Below are positions 32,571 through 41,900 of a stretch of DNA of 64,000 nt, piece by piece; the stretch's first letter is position 1; each line of letters starts with the position of its first letter. The DNA lies in assembly GCF_934560975.1 (NCBI RefSeq), contig NZ_CAKTFO010000007.1, positions 1 to 64,000 on the forward strand, written 5' to 3'. Under the pieces are notes generated by a model. The model saw only the letters and a program-made list of their open reading frames with translations, ran no database searches and was not told where the DNA came from. A program made the translations under genes and the position numbers. The DNA is from an uncultured Sphingomonas sp. (GTDB lineage Bacteria; Pseudomonadota; Alphaproteobacteria; Sphingomonadales; Sphingomonadaceae).

Positions 32571-32595
32571 GGAACGGACGCAAGTCCGGGTGGTT
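32571..32595 (+). promoter_or_regulatory. Predicted EcfG-like promoter for the royal-jelly-family gene
   Basis: GGAAC (32571-32575) is followed after 16 bases by GGTT (32592-32595), one base from the EcfG consensus -10 (CGTT). It lies 43 bp before the ATG at 32639 and about 55 bp from the divergent ots element, so both genes may answer to general stress. Confidence 0.45.
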
Positions 32596-32638
32596 CGGTG
32601 GCCGATCAACAATTCGTCGAGGACGAAGGAGAAGGCGC

Positions 32639-33751
32639 ATGACCAGAAAGACATGGCTGTTTGCGGGCGTAGCCGTTGCGGCGGCGGTGGCCGGCGGGGC
32701 GTTCGGCGCGGCCCAGGCGCAGCAGGCATCCGGCCTGACCAAGGTCGCCAGCTTCCCGCATCAGGCGACCGGCGTGGCCGTCACGGCGGAAGGCCGCCGC
32801 TTCGTCAACTTCCCCCGCTGGACCGAGGATTCGCCGGTGTCGGTGGCGGAGGTGATGCAGGACGGCTCGCTCAAGCCCTATCCCGACGCACGCTGGAACA
32901 GCTGGCGCAACGCGCGCGCCAACGAGCTGCCCGTGAGCGACTATTTCGTGTGCGTGCAGTCGATCGTGCCGGACGGCCAGGGCAACCTCTGGGTGCTGGA
33001 CCCCGGCGCGCCGGGTAACGAGAAGATCCTGGAGGGCGCGCCCAAGCTGGTGAAGATCAGCCTGGCCAGCAATCAGGTGGTCAAGGTGATCGCGGTGCCC
33101 GGCGACGTGGCGCTGCAGGGCACCTACCTCAACGACATCCGCTTCTCGCCCGACGGCAAGCTCGGCTACATCACCGACAGCGGCACGCGCGGGGCGATCA
33201 TCGTGGTCGACCTGGACAGCGGCCGCAGCTGGCGCGCGCTGGACGGGCACCCCTCGACCCAGATCGACAAGACGGTCAAGGTAACGATCGACGGCAAGCC
33301 CTTGGTCCGCCCGGACGGCCGCCAGCCGACCTTCGCGTCGGATGGCATCGCCCTCTCCAACGATGGCCGCACGCTGTATTGGCAGGCGCTGACCGGCAAG
33401 ACGCTCTACGCGATCGACACCGCGCAGCTCCGCGCCGAGGTCAGCGACCAGGATCGCGCGCGCGCCGTCCGCACGGTTGCCCAGACCCATGTCGCGGACG
33501 GATTGTGGATGAGCAAGGCGGGCACGCTCTACCTCACCTCGCCCACCGATTTCTCGATCACGCGGCTGAACGGCGGGGGCGTGGAAAAGGTGCTGACCGA
33601 CCGCCGCCTGCGCTGGCCGGACACTTTCTCCGAAGGGCCGGACGGCACGATCTACGTCACCGCCAGCCACATCCAGGATACGATGTGGTTCAAGCCCGGC
33701 GCGCCGCCCGCGATCCGGACCGAACTGTTCTCATTCAAGCCCAAGCCGTGA
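32639..33751 (+). CDS. Secreted major-royal-jelly/yellow-family beta-propeller protein
   Basis: A 370-residue exported protein with a signal peptide (MTRKTWLFAGVAVAAAVAGGAFGAAQAQ), then a six-bladed propeller typical of the MRJP/yellow family: FVNFPRWTEDSPVSVAEV, VQSIVPDGQGNLWVLDPGAPG, YLNDIRFSPDGKLGYITDSG, SDGIALSNDGRTLYWQAL and GKTLYAIDT. Bacterial members are of unknown substrate and are structural cousins of SMP-30/gluconolactonases. ATG 32639 has AAGGAG close upstream and begins the signal peptide. Convergent with the downstream aldehyde dehydrogenase. Confidence 0.87.
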   Translation: MTRKTWLFAGVAVAAAVAGGAFGAAQAQQASGLTKVASFPHQATGVAVTAEGRRFVNFPRWTEDSPVSVAEVMQDGSLKPYPDARWNSWRNARANELPVSDYFVCVQSIVPDGQGNLWVLDPGAPGNEKILEGAPKLVKISLASNQVVKVIAVPGDVALQGTYLNDIRFSPDGKLGYITDSGTRGAIIVVDLDSGRSWRALDGHPSTQIDKTVKVTIDGKPLVRPDGRQPTFASDGIALSNDGRTLYWQALTGKTLYAIDTAQLRAEVSDQDRARAVRTVAQTHVADGLWMSKAGTLYLTSPTDFSITRLNGGGVEKVLTDRRLRWPDTFSEGPDGTIYVTASHIQDTMWFKPGAPPAIRTELFSFKPKP

Positions 33752-33766
33752 CGTCGCCCGTGCCCG

Positions 33767-35167
33767 TCACTCCACCTGTTCGGACGGGGTGGCGGGCAGG
33801 GCCTTGGCGCGCAGCACGGTCTTGGCATTCATGAACTCGTGCAGGCCGAACGCGCCCAGTTCGCGGCCATGGCCCGACCGCTTGATGCCACCGAACGGCG
33901 CCTCGGGCGATGAGGCCAGCATCTGGTTGATCGCCATCATGCCCGCCGCCACGTCGCGGGTGAAGCGCGCCTGCTCCTCCTTGTCCTCCGTCCAGACGGA
34001 CGAGCCGAGGCCGAAGGGGATGTCGTTGGCCAGCCGCACCGCATCGTCCACGTCCCGCGCGCGGAACACCATCGCGATCGGGCCGAACACCTCCTCATGC
34101 TTGAACGGGCTGTCGGGCGGCACGTCGGTGAGGATGCCGGGCGACAGGAAGGCGCCTGGCCCCTCCAGCGGCTCGCCACCGAACAGCAGGGTCGCGCCGA
34201 GTTTCTTCGCCTCCGCCAGCTGGCCGATCACGGTGTCCCGCTGCTCGAAACTGGACAGCGGCCCCATGTCGCTGTCATCCGCAAGGGGATCGCCGACCCG
34301 CACCGCCTGCATCGCCGCCGCGAACCGATCCATGAAGGCGTCATAGACGTCGGCGTGGACGATCATCCGCTTGGCGCAGATGCAGGATTGTCCGGCATTC
34401 TGGATGCGCGCCTTGACCGCCTGTTCCGCCGCCTTGTCGAGGTCGGCGGAGGGCATGACGACGAACGGGTCGGACCCGCCGAGTTCCAGCACAATTTTCT
34501 TCAGGTAACGGCCCGCCTGCTCCGCCACCGATATGCCGGCGCCTTCGCTGCCGGTCAGCGTAACGGCGGCGATGCGGTCGTCGGCGATGATGTCGGCCAC
34601 GGCAGGCGATTTCACCGCCAGATTCTGGAACAGCCCCTCCGGCGCGCCCGCCGCGACCACCATCTCCTCCATCAGGCCGGCGACGCCCTGCACGATGCTG
34701 GCATGTTTCAGCAGGCCAACATTGCCGGCCAGGATGGTGGGCGCGAGGAAGCGGACCGCCTGCCAATAGGGGAAGTTCCATGGCATGATCGCCAGCACCG
34801 GACCCAGCGGCAGCCAATGCACCTCCGCCGTGCCGCCATCCTTCAGCGTGGTGGTGTGGGCCTCCAGCATGGCCGGCCCCTGCTCCGCATAGAAGCGGAA
34901 GGCGGCGGCGCATTTCTCCACCTCCGCCACCGCTGACGCCAGCGTCTTGCCCATCTCGGCCGTCGCCATGCGGGCGAGCCGGTCGGTGTTGGCGTCATAC
35001 TGGTCGGCAATGCGGCGAAGCAGATCGGTCCGCGTCGCGACCGGCGTGGCGGGCCAGCCGTCGAACGCCTGCGTCGCCAGCGCGATCTTGCGCTCCAGCT
35101 CCGCCGTATCGAGTTCGGGATAGGTGGCGATCGTGTCGCCGGTGGCCGGGTTGACGCTGCTGAACAT
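33767..35167 (-). CDS. NAD(P)-dependent succinate-semialdehyde-type aldehyde dehydrogenase
   Basis: A 466-residue aldehyde dehydrogenase. It has the coenzyme loop region LPLGPVLAIMPWNFPYWQAVRF, TLTGSEGAG, the general base in VLELGGSDPFVV, the catalytic Cys in NAGQSCICAKR, and EEVFGPIAMVF. The start SSVNPATGDTIATYPE and the ICAKR sequence resemble the Sad/GabD2-type succinate-semialdehyde dehydrogenases, which feed the TCA cycle from GABA or related compounds. The exact aldehyde is inferred. ATG 35167 has AAGGAT upstream. Longer readings add non-family sequence. It is divergent from the ModE-like regulator. Confidence 0.9.
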   Translation of the reverse strand: MFSSVNPATGDTIATYPELDTAELERKIALATQAFDGWPATPVATRTDLLRRIADQYDANTDRLARMATAEMGKTLASAVAEVEKCAAAFRFYAEQGPAMLEAHTTTLKDGGTAEVHWLPLGPVLAIMPWNFPYWQAVRFLAPTILAGNVGLLKHASIVQGVAGLMEEMVVAAGAPEGLFQNLAVKSPAVADIIADDRIAAVTLTGSEGAGISVAEQAGRYLKKIVLELGGSDPFVVMPSADLDKAAEQAVKARIQNAGQSCICAKRMIVHADVYDAFMDRFAAAMQAVRVGDPLADDSDMGPLSSFEQRDTVIGQLAEAKKLGATLLFGGEPLEGPGAFLSPGILTDVPPDSPFKHEEVFGPIAMVFRARDVDDAVRLANDIPFGLGSSVWTEDKEEQARFTRDVAAGMMAINQMLASSPEAPFGGIKRSGHGRELGAFGLHEFMNAKTVLRAKALPATPSEQVE

Positions 35168-35265
35168 CGTGGAACGGATCCTTGGATGCGAAGAATGGGA
35201 TGGCTTGATCAACGGCCGGCGGTGGCGGCAAGTTGCCCCTCGGATCGAACCAGTTGACGGGCGCC

Positions 35266-35661
35266 ATGCACATCGGACCACTCAAGGTGAAGCTGCAGCT
35301 GTTTTGCGGAGACGCGGTCGCGATGGGGCCCGGCAAGGCCGACCTGCTCGACGTGATCGCCCGCGAACAATCGATCAAGGGCGCCGCCCGCGCGCTGGGC
35401 ATGAGCTATCGCCGCACCTGGCTGCTGGTGGATGAGATGAACCGCTGCTTCCACGAACGGCTGGTGGAAACGCTGTCCGGCGGCGGTCGCGAGCGGGGCG
35501 CGCGCCTGACCGAATGCGGCCGCACTGTCCTGTCGGCTTACCGCGCGCTGGAGGCGGAGGTGGGTGTCGTCGGCGATGGCACGGCCTATCGCGCGTTGGT
35601 GCAGGTCATGCTGGATCAGCCAAAACCGGCACGCACGGCGGTAATAGAAGCGGAGGATTAA
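35266..35661 (+). CDS. Stand-alone ModE-like winged-helix regulator
   Basis: A 131-residue DNA-binding protein equal to the N-terminal part of ModE (LysR-type HTH): LLDVIAREQSIKGAARALGMSYRRTWLLVDEMNRCF, then the wing GGGRERGARLTECGRTVLSAYRALE. The molybdate-binding MOP domains are missing, so it either senses something else or acts without metal. ATG 35266 gives the family start MHIGPLKVKLQLFCGD. Its gene is divergent from the aldehyde dehydrogenase with a 98-bp shared gap, so that gene is a plausible target. Confidence 0.87.
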   Translation: MHIGPLKVKLQLFCGDAVAMGPGKADLLDVIAREQSIKGAARALGMSYRRTWLLVDEMNRCFHERLVETLSGGGRERGARLTECGRTVLSAYRALEAEVGVVGDGTAYRALVQVMLDQPKPARTAVIEAED

Positions 35662-35736
35662 CGACTCCGTCGGCCATCATCACACACCCTCGTGCTCCCG
35701 CAGACGGAACCCGAACTGTATCGCCGGCCGGCCAGG

Positions 35737-35754
35737 CTCCCGCCTTTGCGGGAG
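35737..35754. repeat. REP-like palindrome
   Basis: CTCCCGC (35737-35743) and GCGGGAG (35748-35754) with loop CTTT, the same plan as other dispersed palindromes here. A second, partial copy (GTGCTCCCGCAGA) lies near 35693. They fill the 117-bp gap between two convergent genes. Confidence 0.7.
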
Positions 35755-35778
35755 GACGGGAATGCGCAGGCCGGGGCT

Positions 35779-38700
35779 CTACCGCCGCGCCGCTCGATAG
35801 AAAGCATGGTGGGTCAGGATGAACAGGTCGCTTTTGTCTTGTCCGCCGAACACCAGTTGCAAGGGCCGCTCCGGCACGTCGATCCGGCCGATCTCCCGCC
35901 CGTCCGGGGCGTAGACGAACACCTGGCCGTTCGCGACATAGACCCGGCCGTCGCCATCCACCGCGACGCTTTCGCCGCCGCGATCGGCAAAGACCCGCAG
36001 GTCGGTGATCGCACCGCCTTGCCCGAGCAGGCCGCTATAGGTTCTGTTCTCCGATGCGTTGGTGACGAACAGGCGCTCGCCCGGTCTGGCCGTGGTGAAG
36101 CCGTAGGTGTCGAGCGCGTCGGAGAAACGCGAGCCGCGGAAGGTGGCCGGCCCCTGCTGGAACACGCGATAGGCGGGCAGGACCAGGCTGCCGTCCGGGG
36201 AGACATATTCCCGCGCCTTGGCTACGGCCATGTCGCGGGCGAACATTTCCGCCAGCGTCGTGAACTGAAGAGTGTTCAGGTTCAGCTGGTCCCGGAACTC
36301 GCCATTGTTCCACCAATTGACCGGCAGCACGGTCGCGGCACCGGCATGGGGCGCGGCGGGCGTGGGCGGGATCACCGACAGCTGGTCGTCCGGGCTGCCG
36401 GGCTTGAGGCTGTAGACCGTCCCGTTGCGACCATCGGACGACAGGACCAGCAGATTGCCCGATCGGTCGACCGCCAGATTTACGGGATCGAGCGTCTGGT
36501 CGCGGACGATCGACAGCTTGCGCGCGTCCGACCAGCTGTAGATGCGCTGCCGCCGGCGATCGATGAAGTAGAGCGTGCCTTGCCCATCCACCGCCGCGCC
36601 GCCGATCGAGTGGAAGCCGTCGGCGACCTTCTCGACCGAGCGCCCATCGAAGGTTGCGGGTGCGACGGCCGCGGGCGTGGCCGGCACGTCCAGCACCGCG
36701 AACTCCCGCTCGCGCACGTCCAGCCCGTGCGTCACGTCCTGTATCGCATTCTCGTACGGGAATTTGTTCGCGCGCAGGAAGGTCGCGCAGCCATTTTCGT
36801 CGCAGGTGCCGAGCCCGCTTTCGGCATTTACGTGCACGTTGCGGAAGCGGATGTCGCGGACGTTGTAGAGCCGCGCCGCCGCCGACACCGCCTCATGCGT
36901 GCGGGTGACGCGATAAGCGTGCCAGTTGGCGACCAATATGTCGTGCGAGTCGCGGATTTCGAGCGAGATGGCCTGCGGGCTTTCGCCGCCCTCCTCCTCC
37001 GTCTGCGGCGCCAGCAATTCCCAGTTTGCGACACGGTTGAGGCCGATTTCGGTACGACCGTGATGCTCGACCGAGGCCTGGATGATCCGGCCCGGCGTGT
37101 CCGTGTCGGAAATGTAGATGCCGGGATGGGCGAAGGTGTTGGGGCTCCAGATATTGGCAAAGGTGCCCCCGCCCCCGCGCGTCACCCACAGGCTGGCATA
37201 TTGCGCATCCCACCGTTTGGCGGGGTCGGCGTCGCCGCTCTGGTTGGCATTGTAGGGGCTGATACGGGTGCCGTCGAACAGGTTGGTGCCGTGCCCGCCC
37301 TGGAACTTGACGTCGTTGACCAACGAATTGGCGCCGGCGGTCCACAGCAAGGCGGTGGCGCGCGGGTTGATGCCGCCGGTGGAAAGGCCGAGCCCGACGA
37401 CGATGTTGTCGCCGCCCTGTGCCGATTCAACCAGCGCCTTGGGCGCGCCCGCGCCCTGATAGGCCGGGGTCTGGTCGGGCAGGACGATCTGGGTGCGGTT
37501 GGGGTGCAGCCCGATCAGCACGCTGTCCGGCCGCAGCCGCAGCGTGTCGCACACAAGGTAGAAGCCCGCCGGGAAATAAAGGACGCGGTGCGTGTCGATC
37601 GCGCGCTGGAGCGCGGCGGTGTCGTCGGTGCTGTTGTCGCCCTTCGCCCCCAGCGTCCGCACGCTGACCCATTCGGACACGGGCGGCAGCGGGCGGATGG
37701 CGCGCTCCGGCGCGGCGGCGGGTGCCGCCTCCGCCGTGGCGTTCATGTCGGTGCGATAGGCGCCCATCTGGCCGACACCGGGCAGGGTCAGGCCATGGGT
37801 GAAGGACGCGACGCGATAGGACGCGCCCTTGCCCGCGACCGTCCTGCCGCTCTCGCGGAAACGCGCAAAGGTGGGCGTGCCGGTGGCCGACACGTTCTGG
37901 AAGCCGATTTGCGTATAGACGTTGCGTTCGTTGGAGATGACCAGGCCGGCGCGCTTCACGCCCTCGAAACGCACATCCTGCCCCCACAGCCAGTCGCCAT
38001 AGCCGCGATCGATCTCGATCCCGATTGGCGTGTTGCGGAAGGCGACGTTGACCAGGGTCAGCCCGGCCTCATGCTCGCGAATGGCGGCGTCGCGCTGCCC
38101 CTCGAACGTGGAATCGACCAAAGCGAACGGCCAGGCCGGCGACGGCTTTTCGGCAAGGATGCCGTAGCGGCCCCCGCGAAAGTGCAGGTCCTCCGCCTCG
38201 TTCGCGACATGGTAGAGGCCGGCGAGCCCCGAGCCGATGTCGAAATCGATATGGCTGAGGAAGGCATGTTGCGCCGCGTGGAAGCGGATGGCGGTAGCGG
38301 CGGGATTGCCCGCCTCGATCCGGAAATCGACATTGCTCAGCGCCGAGTAGAAGGTGCCGGGATTGGCGTCGGCCACATCCTTGTTGAACGGCACGCTGCC
38401 CGGCGGGGGGAAGGCGATGCGACGGGCGTCGGCGGGATCGCGCTCCCGCCGGCCACCCGCGAAAATCACCATGTTGGACAGGCCGCGCCGGAAGCCCGGC
38501 GTCTTGCGACCGAGCAGGATCACCGGCCGCTTGGCCCCCACGCCATAGACGCGCACGCCCGGCCAGATGAAGAGGGTGCGGCTGATGCGATACGTGCCCT
38601 GCGGCACGAAGACGATGCCGCCCGCTTTATGCGTCGCGGCCTGGTCGATCGCCTGTTGCAGGGCGTCGCCGTCGTCGGCCTTGCCGTCGCCTACGCCCTT

Positions 38701-38820
38701 CACGGTGACGGCAGCGGGATCGTCCGGGGTGGAGGTGAAGACCGATGGAGAGGCGTGAGCCGGAACGGCGAGTGCCGCCAGCGTGATCGCCATCAAACCC
38801 GCGCCGCTCCAGCTGGTCAT
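35779..38820 (-). CDS. Secreted tandem beta-helix plus beta-propeller protein, paralogue A
   Basis: A 1013-residue exported protein with signal peptide MTSWSGAGLMAITLAALAVPAHA. Two pectate-lyase-3-type beta-helix segments are recognisable from their first turns: DGKADDGDALQQAIDQ with VFVPQGTYRISRTL (about 45-90), and GAKGDNSTDDTAALQRAID with YFPAGFYLVCDTLRL (about 395-440). Roughly the last 290 residues form an NHL/SMP-30-like propeller (GGAAVDGQGTLYFIDRRRQRIYSW, ESVAVDGDGRVYVANGQVFVYAPDG). Two tandem helices occur in GH55 glucanases and GH28-related proteins, so a glycan-degrading role is inferred. It shares its whole layout with the protein at 42031-45045. Confidence 0.82.
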   Translation of the reverse strand: MTSWSGAGLMAITLAALAVPAHASPSVFTSTPDDPAAVTVKGVGDGKADDGDALQQAIDQAATHKAGGIVFVPQGTYRISRTLFIWPGVRVYGVGAKRPVILLGRKTPGFRRGLSNMVIFAGGRRERDPADARRIAFPPPGSVPFNKDVADANPGTFYSALSNVDFRIEAGNPAATAIRFHAAQHAFLSHIDFDIGSGLAGLYHVANEAEDLHFRGGRYGILAEKPSPAWPFALVDSTFEGQRDAAIREHEAGLTLVNVAFRNTPIGIEIDRGYGDWLWGQDVRFEGVKRAGLVISNERNVYTQIGFQNVSATGTPTFARFRESGRTVAGKGASYRVASFTHGLTLPGVGQMGAYRTDMNATAEAAPAAAPERAIRPLPPVSEWVSVRTLGAKGDNSTDDTAALQRAIDTHRVLYFPAGFYLVCDTLRLRPDSVLIGLHPNRTQIVLPDQTPAYQGAGAPKALVESAQGGDNIVVGLGLSTGGINPRATALLWTAGANSLVNDVKFQGGHGTNLFDGTRISPYNANQSGDADPAKRWDAQYASLWVTRGGGGTFANIWSPNTFAHPGIYISDTDTPGRIIQASVEHHGRTEIGLNRVANWELLAPQTEEEGGESPQAISLEIRDSHDILVANWHAYRVTRTHEAVSAAARLYNVRDIRFRNVHVNAESGLGTCDENGCATFLRANKFPYENAIQDVTHGLDVREREFAVLDVPATPAAVAPATFDGRSVEKVADGFHSIGGAAVDGQGTLYFIDRRRQRIYSWSDARKLSIVRDQTLDPVNLAVDRSGNLLVLSSDGRNGTVYSLKPGSPDDQLSVIPPTPAAPHAGAATVLPVNWWNNGEFRDQLNLNTLQFTTLAEMFARDMAVAKAREYVSPDGSLVLPAYRVFQQGPATFRGSRFSDALDTYGFTTARPGERLFVTNASENRTYSGLLGQGGAITDLRVFADRGGESVAVDGDGRVYVANGQVFVYAPDGREIGRIDVPERPLQLVFGGQDKSDLFILTHHAFYRAARR

Positions 38821-38839
38821 CCGTCGCTCCGAAACAAAG

Positions 38840-38871
38840 AAAAAGGCGTCCCGGCTTTTCACGGCCGGGAC
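38840..38871 (-). terminator. Terminator-like hairpin between the TonB receptor and paralogue A
   Basis: Read on the minus strand, GTCCCGGC and GCCGGGAC (complements of 38864-38871 and 38848-38855) form an 8-bp stem, followed by GCC and TTTTT (38844-38840). A second 7-bp hairpin (TGTCCGG/CCGGACA, 38893-38913) sits right after the receptor stop. They lie 20-70 bp before the next gene's ATG (38820), so most transcripts may end here. Confidence 0.75.
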
Positions 38872-38920
38872 GAGTCGGTGGGGAAGGGATTCTGTCCGGC
38901 GCCCGGCCGGACAGGTGGAG

Positions 38921-41900
38921 TTAGAAGTTGAAGCGGACGCCGGCGCGATAGATACGGCCCAACGTATCGTAGAGCGCCGGGTTGATATCGATGCCGGTAT
39001 TGGTCTGCGGCGATGGCGTGGGATCGCGATCGAACACATTGTCGACCTTGAAATAGGCCTGGATCGCCTTGTTGACGTTGAACGTACCGCCCACGTCGAA
39101 GTAGAAGGCGCCCTTCATCCGGTTATAGTCGATCGTCGGATTGTTGCCGGTCGAGGCCGGGCAGCTGGTGGTGCAGACCACATACTGGTTGCCGAACACG
39201 CCGTCGGAGAACCAGCGTTCCTGCAGCGTCAGGCTGAACCTGTCATTGGCATAGGTCTGAACCGCCAGCCACTTCCAGTCGGGCGTGTTGCCGGTGTTGG
39301 CGCCCGCCTGATCGATCGGGTTCACGCCCGGCACGCCGGCGCTGACCACGAACTCGCGAACGTGGGTGCCGAGCGCGCGGATGGTGAAGCTGCCATCCAG
39401 GCCAAGTGGTTTCTGCCACTGATAGCTCGCCTCGATATCGAAGCCGTTGGTCTTCCACGACGCCAGGTTGAACGGCTGCACGTTGACGAAATTGCTGCCC
39501 TGCGGACCGTTGAGCGTGAAGCCGCCGCAGAAGGCATTGTTGCCTTCAAAGCAGAAGCGCACGATCTGGTCAGCCGTCAGGGTGGAGATCACGCCCTTCA
39601 GCTTGATGTTGTAATAATCGAACGACAGGCTGAGGCCGGGCAGCCAGGAGGGACGCGCCAGCACCACGCCTGCTTCCGTGTTGCGCGCGATTTCCGGCTT
39701 CAGGGCGGGGTTGCCGACCGTGTTCTGGAAGATCTGCACCGCCTGGTTGTTGAACGGATCGTTGAAGTTCGGCACCGTCGTGACGGTCGGCGCGGCGAAC
39801 AGCTCCGACAGGTTCGGCGCGCGCACGTCGCGCGACGTCACCGCACGGACGCGGAAGCCGTCGAACGGCGTGTCCCAGGTGCCGCCGACCTTCCACGCCC
39901 ACACCGTACCCGACGTGCTGTAATGGGTGCCGCGCCCGGCACCGTTCAGGTTCGCGCGACCCAAGGTCTCGCTGTCGAACAGCGGCAGATCGAGTTCGAG
40001 GAACCCTTCATACACGTCATACTTGCCGCGGCCGTTCTTGTAATTGCCCGCTGCCCAGTTGCTGCCGAGCGCCGAGTTGAGCAGCGGATCGGCAGGATAG
40101 GCATCGCTGTTGGGGCTACGATCGGTGACGCCGGCGCCATAGGGATCGCCGTTCACGCGGTAATATTCACGCCGATATTCGCCGCCGAACGCGACGGACA
40201 GAGGCCCCGCCCACAACTCCACCGGCGTGCCGGAGAAGTTCACGCTGACCACGTCCTGGGTCAGCTTGGTATGCTGGAACGGCCCGTTTTCCGGGGTGAC
40301 ATACGCCAGCGCCGACGACGAGGGCGTGGCTCCGCCGAAGATGTTGATCGGCTGGCAGCCCGCCGCGCGCGCCGCCGGATCGGCGCAGACGATCGCGCCG
40401 TTCAGCGTGATCGCGTTGGTCGCGGCGACGTAGCGGTTCTGCAGCACGATATCGCGGACGTTGATGTCCGAGATGGTGATGCCATGTTCATAATAGGCAT
40501 CGTAGCTCCAATCCGTTCCGCCCACGTCGAACTTGCCCTTCAGCCCGCCGACGAAGCGATATTGGCGACGATCGGTATAGACGTGCGGATCGGGGAAGTT
40601 GGCGTTGCTGGTGCCGAAGCCGAACTGGGTGATGCCGGCGGTGGCGCAGCGATCGCGCACCAGCTGCGGCAGGAACGGATTGGCGCACTGCACCGTCAGG
40701 CTGGGGCGGTTATAACCGGGATTCGGCTGGTTGTTGGTCTTGACCTGCGCCACGTTGACGGTGGCATAGATCTCGTTGTTCGGCGCGAAGTCGAACCCCA
40801 CCCGGCCGAAGCCGTTGAGGCGTTCCAGCTCCGACTTCAGCGACGCGCCCGAACCCGGCGCGCCCGTCAGGTCGCCGCCGACGCAGAAGCTGTTGCCGGT
40901 GTAGCAGCCGGTGACGGTGCCGGTGCCGGTCGGCCGCCCGCCGGAACCGTAGTTGAAATTGTAGGGCGTTCCGTTCTGGTCGAAGGCAATGCCCTGCAAC
41001 GGGCCGTTGTTGATCAGGCCGTAGCGCGAATATTGGTAGGGCTGCGCATAGTCGCGATAGTTGAACTGCGGCAGGCCATTGTTGAGCTGGCCGGTGTTGA
41101 GCAAGGTCGACGCGCGATACCAGTTGCGGCTGCCGGCCAGGTCGGTGCCGAAGTCGCCCGCGCCAACGCCGCCTTCATGGTCATATTCGCCGCTGAGGAT
41201 GACGTGCAGGCGATTGTCGAGGAATGCCTTGCCGACCGCCAGCTGGACCAGGCCCTGTTCGTCATCGCCATATCTGGTGATGCCACCCTGAATGTTGCCC
41301 TTGATTCCTTCGAAGCGCGTGTCGGTCACGAAGTTGACCACGCCGCCGACCGCGTCCGACCCGTAGGAAGCGGACGCACCGCCGGTCACCACGTCGACGC
41401 GCTTGACCAGCAATTGCGGGAACATGCTGATGTCCGGCACGCCGGTCACGTTCGCGCCGACCACGCGCTGGCCGTCGAGCAGGGTCAGGGTGCGGATCGC
41501 GCCGAGCCCGCGCAGCGAGAAGGAGCTGAGGCCCTGCGTGCCGCTGGACGTGCTGAACGTGCCGGTGGTGGCGCCGGTCGAACCCTGCAGCGACGGCAGC
41601 TGCGCGATCGTGTTGAAGATGTTCGGCTGCGCGTTCTGGGCGATCTGCGCCTCGCCGATCACGGTGGTGGGCGTCGGCGCGTTGAAGCCGCTGGAGGTGA
41701 TGCGCGATCCCGTGACGACGATATCCGCCTCACCGGGGGCGGTGGGCGTGGTGGCGGGCGACGCCGGATTGGCCGGCCCGACCAGTTGCGCGGGCGCGGC
41801 CGGATCGGCCGACTGGGTGGAGGCGGGCAGGTCCGGCACGGGTGCCGCCGGCGCAGGCGCCGTCTGGCCATAAGCCGGCCCGGTCAGCGCGGCCATGGCG

